Shown: one piece after another, positions 51,630-62,534 of the stretch
Position numbering within the stretch: position 1 is the stretch's first letter
Layout of the letters: every line of letters starts with the position of its first letter
Assembly: GCA_964019335.1 (NCBI GenBank)
Contig: OZ025688.1
Coordinates: forward strand, 496,001-560,000
Origin: Diplonema japonicum
Taxonomy: Eukaryota; Euglenozoa; Diplonemea; Diplonemida; Diplonemidae
DNA: 64,000 bases
Direction: 5' to 3'
The notes under the pieces: generated by a model
The model's input: only the letters and a program-made list of their open reading frames with translations
What the model was told of the DNA's origin: nothing
Database searches by the model: none
Translations under genes and position numbers: made by a program

Positions 51630-52594
51630 ATGGGTCGCTCGTTGTCAAACCCGGGGATGAGCAGGAAGCAGAACAAAGAGCGGAAAGAGAAAAACAAGTT
51701 TTTTCGGGTTAAGAAATACAGGAAGCATGAGTTGGGTAAGGAAAAGATGAAAGAGCATAACAAGCAGCAGGAGGTGGTGGGGCACAATAAAGCGATATTG
51801 AATGCAAAACTGGACGCACTGAGAGCGGAGAGGAGAGCGAAAGGCATCACTAAGCCGAAGAGGAAGAGGGAAGAAATTGAGGATGAGCCGGAGGTGGCGG
51901 AGCCCAAGGCGCCGACACAAGTTGCGCCAGTAACGAAATTCACAGGAGAACGTTGGATTGTGGTGTCTCCGGGTGTGCTAGTGCGCAAAGGAGAGGAGCT
52001 GGACTCAGCAGAGGTGGGGAAGTTGGACAACAAGACTCTGATTGATGTTGTTGAGATGAAGGGGAGACGTGGGAGGCTAGCTGCACCCCTGCAGGGCTGG
52101 GTGTCCATCAGAGCAAAAGACGGTGCTTCTATTTGCCAGCCGGACTACGACAGCGACGCAGACTACAGTGAAGACGGTCAGGCCGAAGCCATGCACGAGG
52201 ATTACGAGTCAGGCAGCAATGACGGTGATGAGGATGGCGATGAAGATGGCTCAAGCGTCGACAGCAACGACTTCGAGGTGAAAGTTAACACTGCTGAGGA
52301 CGAGGCGGAAGAGGATGAGGAAGACGAAGAAGCAGACGAGCTGGCACAAGCTTGCAAGGCCCTCGAAGAGGCCAACAGCGTCGACTCCGACAGCCAAGAC
52401 GCTCCCCCGAAGAGGAATGCACCCCGTGTCCCGAATTTGAAAACAAAGGTGTATACCACCAAAAAGGGTAAAGAAAAAACGATAGTAAGAGACAGGGCAG
52501 CAAACAAGGTAGGTTCTCATCCCATCAACCCCAACATAAACAGAGACGCAAGAAAGAAGAGAAAAACAGCAAGAAGCGCCAAAGGTTCCACTAG
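51630..52594 (+). CDS. Charged protein with SH3-like segment (2 exons)
   Basis: Exons are 51630-52508 and 52544-52594. The 35-nt intron (GTAGGT...AAACAG) sits in a tail that is open either way. Splicing gives the basic end RRKKEEKNSKKRQRFH (309 aa); retention would end at 52616. The N-terminus is very basic (MSRKQNKERKEKNKFFRVKK), suggesting RNA or nucleolar binding. Residues about 108-170 (WIVVSPGVLVRKGEELDSAE, GRLAAPLQGWVSIRAKDG) look like a bacterial-type SH3 fold. A long acidic run (DEAEEDEEDEEADEL) follows. No family is assigned. A ribosome-biogenesis role is a guess from composition. Confidence 0.7.
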
Positions 52595-52622
52595 TAACAT
52601 CACTGATCATTATTAGCACGCC

Positions 52623-52994
52623 ATGCCACGAATCACACAAACACAGGAAGTGGGCAAGATGAGCGATATGTTGGACGTGAAGTTCCGTTCGATGAATTAC
52701 AATGCGGACAGAATAACACAGAAGCAGAACGAGGTGACAGATGAGGGACGCGAGGCACAGAAGGAGCGCAGCACAGCGATCTGGAAGAGGCTAAACCCCT
52801 TGTACGTGGAGGAGGAACTGAGTACCACGAACAAGTCAATGCTGACGTACGACCCCGAGGACTATAAGATGAGCAAGGTATGCTGCACGTGGCAACTCAT
52901 GAAACAGGACAACTTCCGCGTTCGCGACAGACACACGGAGTACGTAGAGTACCTGGTGAGAGACCAGGCACTTGCACGGAAAAAGGCCACGTGA
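52623..52994 (+). CDS. Small unknown protein (2 exons)
   Basis: About 113 aa if the 30-nt intron 52878-52907 (GTATGC...GAAACAG) is removed. The frame is open with or without it, but the donor matches the local consensus. Start choices are 52623 (MPRITQTQEV) or 52659 (MSDMLDVKFR), the latter after ACAAACACAG. The sequence is charged and helical (NADRITQKQNEVTDEGREAQ, VRDRHTEYVEYLVRDQALAR). No family recognised. The tight spacing to both neighbours and the regular splice signals support a real gene. Confidence 0.6.
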   Translation: MPRITQTQEVGKMSDMLDVKFRSMNYNADRITQKQNEVTDEGREAQKERSTAIWKRLNPLYVEEELSTTNKSMLTYDPEDYKMSKVCCTWQLMKQDNFRVRDRHTEYVEYLVRDQALARKKAT

Positions 52995-53209
52995 GCGGCG
53001 GAGTGACATGTGTTGAAAAATACACGTCTGTTCTATTACGAGTTGCTTGCTTGGCGCGAACACTTCTCGCGCCACTTCGTATGGTGCATGGTTCTTTGGT
53101 AAGGAACGTGTCCCGAGAGCAAGTGCTTTTTACATACTTTTCTTTCCCCCTTATACCCTGCTTCATTTTTTTTTTACTCGGCTTCCACGCGCACACCCTC
53201 TGCAGTAAG

Positions 53210-53752
53210 ATGACGACCTCGCAGGAGACGTTGATGGAGGAGGCCTTCTCGCTGTTGCAGAAGAGTATGTGTACAGTTGAAACATTGACACCATCACGTC
53301 GCAGATGGCACGATACCGCCTGAGAGCATCCCGACGGCGCTGAGGGCTGCGGGGTTGAACCCCAGTGAAGAGGTGATCAGAGATCTGCAGAAGCAGGGCG
53401 GCAAGGGGTCGCAGGCATTGGATAAAGACGGCTACAAAAAGCTAGTAGGCGAGATGGACGACCAGGCAGACACGCTGGAGTCAGTGCTGGAGGCGTTCCG
53501 TGTGTTCGACAAGAATCTCAACGGCACTGTGAGCACCAACGAGTTCCGACACATCATGACCTCCATGGGAGAGAAGTACACCGATGACGAGTTCAGGGAG
53601 CTGGTGCAGGGGTATGCATCACAACACATAACACAACAACACACAGCTTTGACAACGGAGGCGTCGTCGAGTACGCAGAGCTCGCGAAGAAGATGCTCCT
53701 CCCGTTCCTGGAGCACGGCAACCCCGCAGACTTCATCGACAAGGTTAAATAA
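53210..53752 (+). CDS. Calmodulin-like EF-hand protein (3 exons)
   Basis: Exons are 53210-53264, 53305-53611 and 53647-53752, giving 155 aa, the length of calmodulin or a myosin light chain. The introns are 40 and 35 nt (GTATGT and GTATGC donors). One EF loop is complete: [12 protein letters not shown], with D/N/N/T/S/E at the binding positions. The first ([18 protein letters not shown]), second (DKDGYKKLV) and fourth ([11 protein letters not shown]) loops are degenerate. This pattern fits a light chain or calmodulin-like adaptor more than calmodulin itself. The acceptor CTCTGCAG lies 5 bases before the ATG. Confidence 0.85.
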
Positions 53753-53994
53753 ACCATCTTCGTGGACATGCCCACGTGATGAAGCCATCCCTCTGTCTGT
53801 CTATAGTTAAGCCCTGAAGATAACACCCTAAGATGTGATTACCTACCTTGCCCCCCATTCCCCTTTTAAGCAACTCACTAGGCGCTTCTTGGAATATTAG
53901 AAAATCCCCCTCTTTTTTCCCCTATTTTTTCCGTTTAATTTTTTTTGGAACGAAACACCGCATAGCGTGGGTGAATTAGAAAAAATAAAATAAA

Positions 53995-54725
53995 ATGCTA
54001 AGCAGCTTGATGAAGCGATCCCGTCTGTCGAAGACGGAGGAAGGGTCGCAGCTGACGCTGGATGAAGTGGTGCGTGAGAACAGCGCATCGTTCAGCTCTG
54101 GGTACGACTCGGAGAGCGAGAGCGAGGGCGAGGCGTGGGTGAGGAACGCAGGGTTCTCGCTGATGGTACCTGTGGGGTCGTGTGTTGCAGATGAGCTCAG
54201 GAACAGCCAGAAGGAGAAGGAGAAGGTTGAGACAGCAGAGATGGGATGCCAAACCGATGTATGTACTTTTCCCCCTTCAACACCAAACAGCCAAAGTTCA
54301 CAATGGAACGTGAGGCAGAGAACCTTCGTGAGCAGGTGAAGCGCCTGCAGCTGGAGGCCAAGGCAACAGAAATGTACTACGCAAACAAGGACACCGTTAT
54401 TGAGATGCAACGCGCAATGATCAAGAACCTGCAGGAGGCAGCCTCAAGGAACGCTGCACAGGAACGGACATTCGCGGCAAGCCTCAGCTCACCTGGTGAA
54501 TCGTCGAAAGGGTCCCCCAGTGGGAACAGCAGCGAGGATGACGAGTACGACAGCGACACCTCTTCCGAAGAAGAGGACAATGAACAACAGGTTGCCATTA
54601 AACAGCTGGAAATTCGCAGGCCTGTCATACCCCTTGTCCGTACCAGCCAAATAGAGAAGCACTCGCCTATGAGACGCACACCTTCGGCTAGTCATGGTGC
54701 TGCATTTGGCATGATACATTATTGA
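53995..54725 (+). CDS. Acidic coiled-coil protein, 232 aa (2 exons)
   Basis: Exons are 53995-54258 and 54291-54725. The 32-nt intron (GTATGT, CCCCCTTC, AAACAG) joins MGCQTD to PKFTMEREAENLR. The N-terminal half is Ser/Glu-rich (YDSESESEGEAW). A coiled coil lies at about 90-145 (LREQVKRLQLEAKATEMYYA). The C-terminus is Ser/Asp/Glu-rich (SEDDEYDSDTSSEEEDNEQQ) with a basic end. No family. Such proteins are often scaffolds. It is the last gene before a long spacer. Confidence 0.7.
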
Positions 54726-57700
54726 CGAAAGATAGAAAGAGAAGTGAGATCATGGAAAAAACAAGAAAAAAAAAGAAGAAATGAAAAGAAATACACCACA
54801 CCGCACCGATAGCGAAATAACAGCTTCAATCAAATCAAAAATTATGTGTCCCTTGCTACCCTTCGTCATGGTTTTTTATGGATGGGAGTGGGGGGGGGGA
54901 GAAAAAAGGAGGGGGGACAAAGAAAAAAACAAAGAAAAAGCACCAAAAGTTCTTTTGTGGCAAAGAAACAGCTCTTTTTTTACTGTTGTATTTTTTATGT
55001 ACCATCAAATCAATTTCCTGCTTTTTTTTTTAGAAGTGAAAAAAAGAAGCACAATAAAAAAAAAAGTAAACTTGAGTCGTAGCTTAGCATTTCTACAAAT
55101 TGTATTTTTTTTTTTTTTTTTTTTTAAGTTTAGTATTGAAAAAAGTTGGCTGTCTTTGTCAAAATTGACTTGGCGGGGATTTTCTTTTTTGTCCCTTCCA
55201 AAAGGTCCTTTCCCCCTGCCTCCCTTCGTAGGAAATGGTGTCCCCAACCCAAATGTAACAATTTCCCCCCTACTTTTTCAGGGGCAGCAAGACCTGTAGC
55301 CATGTCTAGGTGTGTGATGACACCTCCCCTTAAGCGAATCATTTCAGGAAAGTCTGTGTTCTGGTGACCGCCACAAGTTGACACTCCAATTGTGTCGCGT
55401 GACTACAAATACCCCGCACCCCAATGTCTTCATGGTACACTTTGGAGCAAGACTGTGGTGGTCATGCAGAGTGCAGTTGCCTTAAAGCACCTTGATGCTA
55501 AAAAGATCGAGTTTTTTTTCTTCTTTTTTTTTTCCACCTGTTTTTTTGAAACAAGAAGAAATTCACTCCCACCACTACAACTACTCTGCAATTGAAACAA
55601 AAAGAAAAAAGAAAACAAGGGCATGCATTGCTAGCTAACAAAAAGAGAGTAAATACCGCTCGTTACTTTACAGAAGAGAAAATGTGTGAAAGTTTGCAAT
55701 CTAATGGCTGCAGTTGGGGAAAGGGGGGGGGGGGGGGGGGAGGGGAAATGAAAGAAAATTCACTCCCCCCCCCACGCACTATTCAGTTATTGTAGTCCCC
55801 CCATCGCCTTGTAGTTGGTGTAGGTGTAACTATTTTACTTATTTAGAATAAAAAAGAAATACTGTAAACAGCTGACTTGGACCGATTACTAATGAATTGG
55901 TTTACAGTCCGAGGGGGGAGGAAAAAAAAAAGAAAAGAAACAGGAAAAGAAAAAGGAATGAGCTATGTGCAAATGGCTTTTTTTTTTTTGATACTCATTT
56001 CCTCTTCCTGTGACCAACGACAGACACCCCGCAGTGAAGAAAAATAAAAAGAGCGGTAAAATCGACAGTTCTGTTTTGTTCTTTTATTTCCTTTAAAATA
56101 CATTAAAAATGAGTTTTCTCTCTCTCTTTTTTTTTCTTTTCCCCAATTCCCCTCCTTTTTGTCCCTTTTTTACTCTTCTTACCCCTCCCGCACACTTCTA
56201 TTCTGCTATGTGTTTTTCTTGTTTATTTTTTTTTTTATTATCCAATGAAAGTTTTTTTTCCCCTCTCCCTTTCTCCCCTATATTATCTAGTAAGAGAAAA
56301 AAAGAAGGAAAAAAAAAATCAAATATTTTCCCCTCGCCTTTTGTTTGTAAGCAAGAGGGGGGGGAAGCGAATCTAAGAGAACTTTTTTTTAATTTACCGT
56401 CCCTTATGTTTTTATTTTTTGTGTCAAATATTTAAGGTTTGTGTTGTTGCTTTTTTCTTGTTTTTTTTCTCTCTCACCCCACACCCCCCTCCCCGTGCAG
56501 AGCCCTTACGCGGCAACAGAGTACTGTGGACACTTGACTAGACGCGGCTTGAAATAAGTTGCCAGCTGCCTGTGGCAAGAGTGTCCGTATTAGAAAAGAA
56601 TAATTTAAAAATTTAATTTTCTTATGTAATTTGCGCCAGCAAAAAAAAAAAAAAAAAGAACAGGAGATGCGAAGAAGAGAAATCTAAAGAAAGATAGGTT
56701 TTTCTTTGTAATTTCTTTTTTTTTTTTTTAATACTTCTATCATTACATTTTTTTATTCTCAGGCAATTTTTTTTTTGGCAGGCGTCGTCGTCTAAGCTTC
56801 TCCCACATCTCCTTCACTTCACGGTGAATTCTTCTTTTTTTATTTTTAAAAATAAAAAATATCATCCTTGAGGGAACGAACAACAAAAAAGAAAGCGAAT
56901 GACCTCCCCTCGTTATTTTCTTTTTTCTCTTTCTTTTTGGGGGAAAAAGCCAAAAAAAAAATAAAAATAAAAAAAAAGAGAATTTTTATATGTCCCCCCT
57001 ATAAGAGTTCTTTTTTTCTGCCTGGAGAAATTTTGAATTAAATCAAAGTATATTTTAGTGGTGACCAAGGTTACCCCCCCCCCTTTTTTTCCTTATATTA
57101 TCAGTCCCTCTTCCCCTTCTGACCTGAGGTCAGATCGTTTCTTAAGCAAGTCGAAAGCACCCGACATGACGAGTGACACCAACTAGAATACATATTTTTA
57201 TAAGAACCCCTTGAAGAAAAATCCCTCACTCCACCTTGCACATGCATGGGAGAACGCCTTTGTCCCATAAGGCACAGATCACCTGAAAATGAAAATCAGG
57301 CTCCCGTGTTTGGATACTTGGAGAGGGAAAAACAAGGGAAGAAAAGGAAGAAATAAAACCAAGGGAAGAAAAGCCCCCTTCCCCTCCCCTCCCCTCCCTC
57401 TCTTCCGTCCTTTGTTAGGCAAGAACCAATAGTTATCTTTTTATATTGTTCAAAAAGATACTTCAAAATAACAAAATTACGCTCCCCCCCCCCCCCCCCC
57501 CACCTTTGCCCTCTTTTGCTTCCTTTTTTTTGTGAAAAAAAGAAAGAGAGGTCAGGGAGTGGGGGAGGGAGAGAGAAAAAAATAAATTTGCAAAGGGGGG
57601 TTTCCAGCACCTGCGGGATATTACTGAGCTAAGAACTGGGCATGGTGTTTAATGAAATCTGCCTATAAGTTAGTATATTAAGAGGCTGCATTCAGGGGGG

Positions 57701-58265
57701 TAAAGGTTGAAAAGATATCCTTATTCACCGCTTAATACACTACACAAAAAAAAATAAATAAATAAAGGTATCGTGTACATATTATAAATTGGGGGCCCAG
57801 CAAGCGAGATTAAGGGGAAATATTTTTCTTTTTTTTTTTTTTTCCACTTCCCCTTATCCTTTCGTCCCTTAGTTTGAGACCTTTTAATTTACCCATCCCC
57901 ACCCACCCCCTTCCCGCCATGTTACTTTTCCAATGGCTGCGGCGATTTTTTTTAAAAAAAAGTATAATGCAGACCGCCCGTGATATTGGCATTCTTGAAG
58001 GGGAAACAGCCAACAACTTATAGCCACCATTTTGGTGGCAATAGGGAGCAGGGTGGTTTTTTTTATATGTTTTTTTTTTTAATTAGGGGCGGTCCTCAAG
58101 TGGGATTTGCCCTTAAACATCGCCCCCTTTTTTTTTATTTTCAAATACTGTAAAACCAACAGTAGATTTTAAAAAAAAAGAAGCTTTCCATCACCTTTTT
58201 TACCCCCCCTTTTCTTTATACTTTCCGTTTTTATATCTTTATTCGGGGGGGGCATCTTTGTATGA

Positions 58266-58303
<38 letters not shown>

Positions 58304-59289
58304 GCGGTTTATCTCTCCAAAGTGTTTTGACACTCAAGACGTGTGCTGCCAACCATTGGGCTGGGTTGGAAGGGGAGTCTTCGTACGCCCCTGCGGTGCA
58401 GCATCTCGGTGCTTCTACCGCCGGCCTCCAATATCTCCGTGAGAGCACTTCAAAGGAATGAGATAGCTTTTGGCTTTCAACTCCTGAGGCTTGCGAACAC
58501 TTGAACAGATATGAAGCGTTGATTATTCGTTAAGTTTTTCAATTTCCAAGCTTTCTTTACCTCTCCACTTTTACTTTCTACGGGACCACAGGGGACTTGG
58601 GAGGCTTCGGGGCGAAGTTTCACAACGGTGGCCGCTGTGTCACATACTGCATGGCACCACTAAAATCGAGACAACTTTTTCTCTTTTTATTTTCTTGTGT
58701 CCCTCCCGCACTCCCCCCCCCGTAAATAGACTCTCACCATAAAAGAATGTCAATGGCCAATGTGAGTTTTTTACCAAAAAATACACAGAAACTATAATTT
58801 TTTTGTTTCATTATCCCCCTTTTTCGGGGGGGTTTTTTTTTTCTCCGGACGATTCAGTTAAACCGAATAGTTTTTTTTTTTGAATTTGTGCTTTGAACTC
58901 AACTTTTAGTAAAGTGAGTTTTCAGGACTGTGTTTTTTATTTTTTTATTTTCTTGATTTGTCCTGTAAAAAAAAGTTTTCTTTTTTTAAATGTTAGATTG
59001 CCTCATACCATTGGCTACCTTGCCTACGGAGTGTAGCTACAAAAAGAAAAAAGAACTTTTTATCAGAAAAATATTATCTGAAAAATATTTTTTATCTGTA
59101 GTCACGAGCAGCACCTCCAACGCTGTAGTGTTGTTTTTATTTGTTTTGGTTTTCCCTCCCTCGGGTAAGTTCTCCCATGGGTGTCTATTCAGGAATTTTT
59201 TTCTCAAATAAAAAATAGTCCTGTTCACCATTTGACGTACTTTTTTCAGGTGGTGGGGATAACATGAAAATATAAGAAAAACATCAGAT

Positions 59290-59570
59290 GTGTTGTTCGC
59301 TGTTGACCTCCTCGTCGGTCATCACCGGTAGCGCCCGAGTGGAAGAACATAATGCAGATGCTCAGGGTGACGAACAGGCAGCAAACTGCACGAGCGCAGA
59401 ATCTTGGTTACCCGGGACGCACCGGCTGGGTTGAGCTGTACACCGCACGCATTAAGGACACGACGCGGAACGCAGAAGAAGCTACAACTCGGCCGCGGCG
59501 CGCCCCCTGTAATAAAGTAGACAGTTCTTGTGCAGGGCGCCGCCAACACCGGCCTCCTTTAACTCATATA
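59290..59570 (+). repeat. Dispersed repeat A, full-length copy
   Basis: About 280 bases, non-coding, from GTGTTGTTCGCTGTTGACC to GGCCTCCTTTAACTCATATA. The 1817-2012 copy is the same with two internal blocks missing. Confidence 0.8.
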
Positions 59571-59973
59571 TTCTTTATCATTTTGTTCGGATTTGCTGAA
59601 TAAGAGCCCTTTGGACAACGATTGGCTTCGCAGGTGAGTCTTTGCACAGAAATAGAACACGAAAAAGGAAGTCCGAGTTTTTTTTTTTAACTACAATTTT
59701 TAAAAATAATATCTATACATTTCCTGATGTGATTTTTCCGGTGGTAAAAGAAAAAGAAAAAAAAGGAAAATCCCCATTCTTATCTTAACCTGGTCTGCTG
59801 GTTGAGGTAAACTTCTTTGCACGAACGAGAGTGTGGGGATTCAAGGAAGCTCTTTTGTCATTTGGAGGAAAAAAAAGGAAAGTCAAAAATATATAAATTA
59901 AATTAAAAGAGAGAAAAAAGAAAAGTCTCTCTACGACACTCCTCCCCATTATTTGATTTTTTTTTTTTTGCAA

Positions 59974-60012
59974 GCAGAGCGCCGCCAACACCGGCCTCCT
60001 TTAACTCATATA
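59974..60012 (+). repeat. Dispersed repeat A, 3'-end fragment
   Basis: Only the last 39 bases of repeat A are present (GCGCCGCCAACACCGGCCTC then CTTTAACTCATATA), after a T run. A 3'-only fragment is the form expected of a 5'-truncated retroposed copy. Confidence 0.75.
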
Positions 60013-60814
60013 TATATTTTTTTGCATTGGAGGTTGTCACTCAACAGCTGTCCTTTGCACATCCATTCTTCCTCTCTTTTTTTCTCGCACCGAAATCGCA
60101 CAACGAGGGCACATTCCTAACTTCATTATTCAAATATCGTGGCATTTCCCCCCTCCATTTTTTTTTCCTTTTTTTTTTTTGCATTCTCTTTTTACATTTC
60201 TCCTTTCTTTTTTTCCTTCTTTTTTCTTTTGGCGCTTTAAAAAAAAAAAGAATTAAAGATTTTTTTTTAAAAAAACGGCTTATGCACACCCTCCCCCTTC
60301 CCCCATTCCCACTTCTTTCTTTTCCCCTCCCCTTGTCTCGGGGGAGGGAAAAAATGGACTCTTGTTGTCATTTTTTTTATGACCCAGGTTTTTTATCTAC
60401 GATGTGAACATAGAGAAAAGTAGGCTACTCTATGTGAAATAGATTCTGGACTGGAAGAAGAGTGGGAAAAGAAAAGAGAGAGTTTTTTTGTATGCTGCCA
60501 GCCGGGCAAAGGAATAGGAAAGGAAGGAAAAAAAGAGGTTCCCCCCCTTTTTTTGAGAATTACTACTTTTTCTGTCGTCTTTTATTTCCTCCTTACCCTC
60601 CTTCCCTAATGTTGCTGTGGGCTGTGCACATAGTATGTTGGCAATGCGCTACGATTCCTTAAGACACACAGTCGGTCGGGAGTAGCAGCTAGTGCCACAA
60701 GAAATCTAGCAACAAGTGTCCTTCAGGTGCTGCGGGTGGCACCGCTTTGCTGCGGGTTGCACCTGCAACACAATAACGTTTTTTTTTTTTGTTTTGTTTT
60801 GTTTTCTTTTTTTT

Positions 60815-61543
60815 TTAACCATTAAACCCACATGTCATATATATATGACATAAAAAAAAAAAAAAGAAAAAATCTCTAGGCCTTTTGGTCAAATTATGAC
60901 CTTTCTTTCACTTTTCTGTCGCCATTGCGCGATTTTTTCCACTTTGTTTGGCTAAATGCTGCCCTTTTTCAGCACTATTTTAAGAATTTGAGAGGTCGAA
61001 AATCCGGGAAAAAAATGATTTGAGAATGAAGAATAATCGACTGGAGCAGAGGGCTGGTCGTGAGTGATGAAGAATGCAAAGAAATGTCAGACTCTCCAGC
61101 TTTTTTATTCGTTTTTTACACCATACACCCTCCGATGCCTGACAGCATTCACAAACAACCACCTAGAGCGCCGCAAAATCGACAAAAGAGTCACGGAAGC
61201 CGAAATCAGAGCGTTTCTGGGCCTATGGGTGTTAATGGACCTCACCACCCGTCCCAACTTCCGTGACTACCGGAAAACCGATCCTGACTCCATTATGCTT
61301 ACTCAGGGGTTTGCGCGCGTCATGTCCGGAAACCGGTTTGCCCAAACCAAAAAGGGTGTTGGGTCAAAAATCATAAGTTCAAAAGCCAGTTCAGGGGAAC
61401 CCTGATACCTGAATGTCTCCAGAGGTCATTTCTCCATAAAAAGAACACTTTGTATGGTTAAATGCTGTCATTTTTTTGAATTTTTTGGAATCGCCTCAAA
61501 AATGAGCTTTTTTCGGTTTTTTGCCTGTGGGCTTAATGGTTAA
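60815..61543 (+). mobile_element. piggyBac-like element with TTAA ends and short inverted terminal repeats
   Basis: The left end reads TTAACCATTAAACCCAC (60815-60831) and the right end GTGGGCTTAATGGTTAA (61527-61543). They are inverted repeats with one mismatch, each finishing in TTAA, the target site of piggyBac elements. The 721-base interior contains a transposase fragment (61064-61405). A related pair of strings, GGYTAAATGCTGYC, occurs near each end (about 60950 and 61457). A 20-base palindrome sits just inside the left end (60832-60851). Too short to be autonomous, this is probably an internally deleted copy. Confidence 0.75.
61064..61405 (+). pseudogene. piggyBac transposase N-terminal fragment
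   Basis: About 113 codons in one frame. TNNHLERRKIDKRVTEAEIR followed by AFLGLWVLMDL, then RPNFRDYRKTDP and MLTQGFARVMSGNRF, match the start of the DDE_Tnp_1_7 (piggyBac) domain: TN, TxxEIxAFLGxxxxMGL, and the MSxxRF box. The catalytic Asp region and the rest are missing, so it is not functional. It lies inside the TTAA-bounded element. Confidence 0.7.
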
Positions 61544-62534
61544 TACTTTATTTTTTTTCCCTGCCGAACGATTCTACTTTTTTTTTTCTTCCTTCTTTTT
61601 CTCTTTTCTCAGAGTGCTTTACTATTTTTTTTTTTGTGAAGACGTTGCACACGTCTTAATCCCCCATTTCCTGTTTTTCTTTTTTGTTCACCCCAATGTT
61701 TTCCCCTTTCTATCTTTAAAAAAAGCCACCTTTTCTTTGCCATGCCTTTGCCCCATGTTGCATCTGTTATGCTGTGGCCGTAAAACGGGCCTCTTGCATT
61801 TGTTTTTTTTTATTGTTTGTGGTATGGGGGTGTCAAGGACAGGAAAGTGAACGAAAGGTACTCCATACATGGCTAGCCTCTAAGATGGCCTTTTTTTACT
61901 AGTATATTTATAGCTTTGCTGGTATAGCTACCTTCAAGTACAACCAAACACTGGGCAGTGCAATGGGTGGGATTTTGTAGCCTCCTATCGTAGTGTGTTC
62001 CATAAAAGTGTTTCACCGCAGCACTGCCCTTTTCTTTTTTCTTCTCCTTCTCCCCCCATTCTTTTTTTTCGCCAAGGAAAAGAAATTAGAAAGAAGAACA
62101 GTGAGAGGGGCAGCGTGTGCTGCTCCTGTCACGCGAACCGGCTTTGTGTATGGAAGGCCAGTGCCTTTCAAAGAAACAATATAATAATTAAAGAAAAAAA
62201 ATGAATGTCTAGTAAACTAGTAAAGAACACGGGTGTGTGCAGTGGTATAATTTACGTGCACACATTCACACCCCTCGCCCCTGTTCTTTCTTGTGTCATA
62301 TCGAAAGGATCTCCTGCCCCCCCCTCTCTTTTTAACCCCCTGCGTGCAGTCACCAGTCTTTCAGAGCTCAGCTTCCTTGTGCATGGAGCAGACGTACAAC
62401 TTCAGCAAAGACTGGTGATGTGCAGAATTGTCTCTTTTTTGCTTGTGTGCACTTGAGAGTTTCCCTATTCTTCGTGTGCCTTTAGTTTTATTATTCCTGG
62501 ATTCAGTTTTCACCCCCTCAGCTACACAGGTACC

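Larger units (their letters stand above)
54726..62534. other. 7.8-kb gene-poor region
   Basis: No ordinary gene was found. The DNA is A/T-rich with many T, A, C and G runs (for example 55721-55743, 57483-57500, 58271-58300). It contains repeat A copies (59290-59570, 59974-60012), a piggyBac-like element (60815-61543) and small hairpins (58023-58039, a 7-bp stem). Open frames elsewhere here are short and low-complexity. Confidence 0.6.

Noticed and set aside
54781-56435. Frames in the gene-poor region (for example near 54781 and 56109)
   Set aside because: Low-complexity translations without similarity or coding bias.
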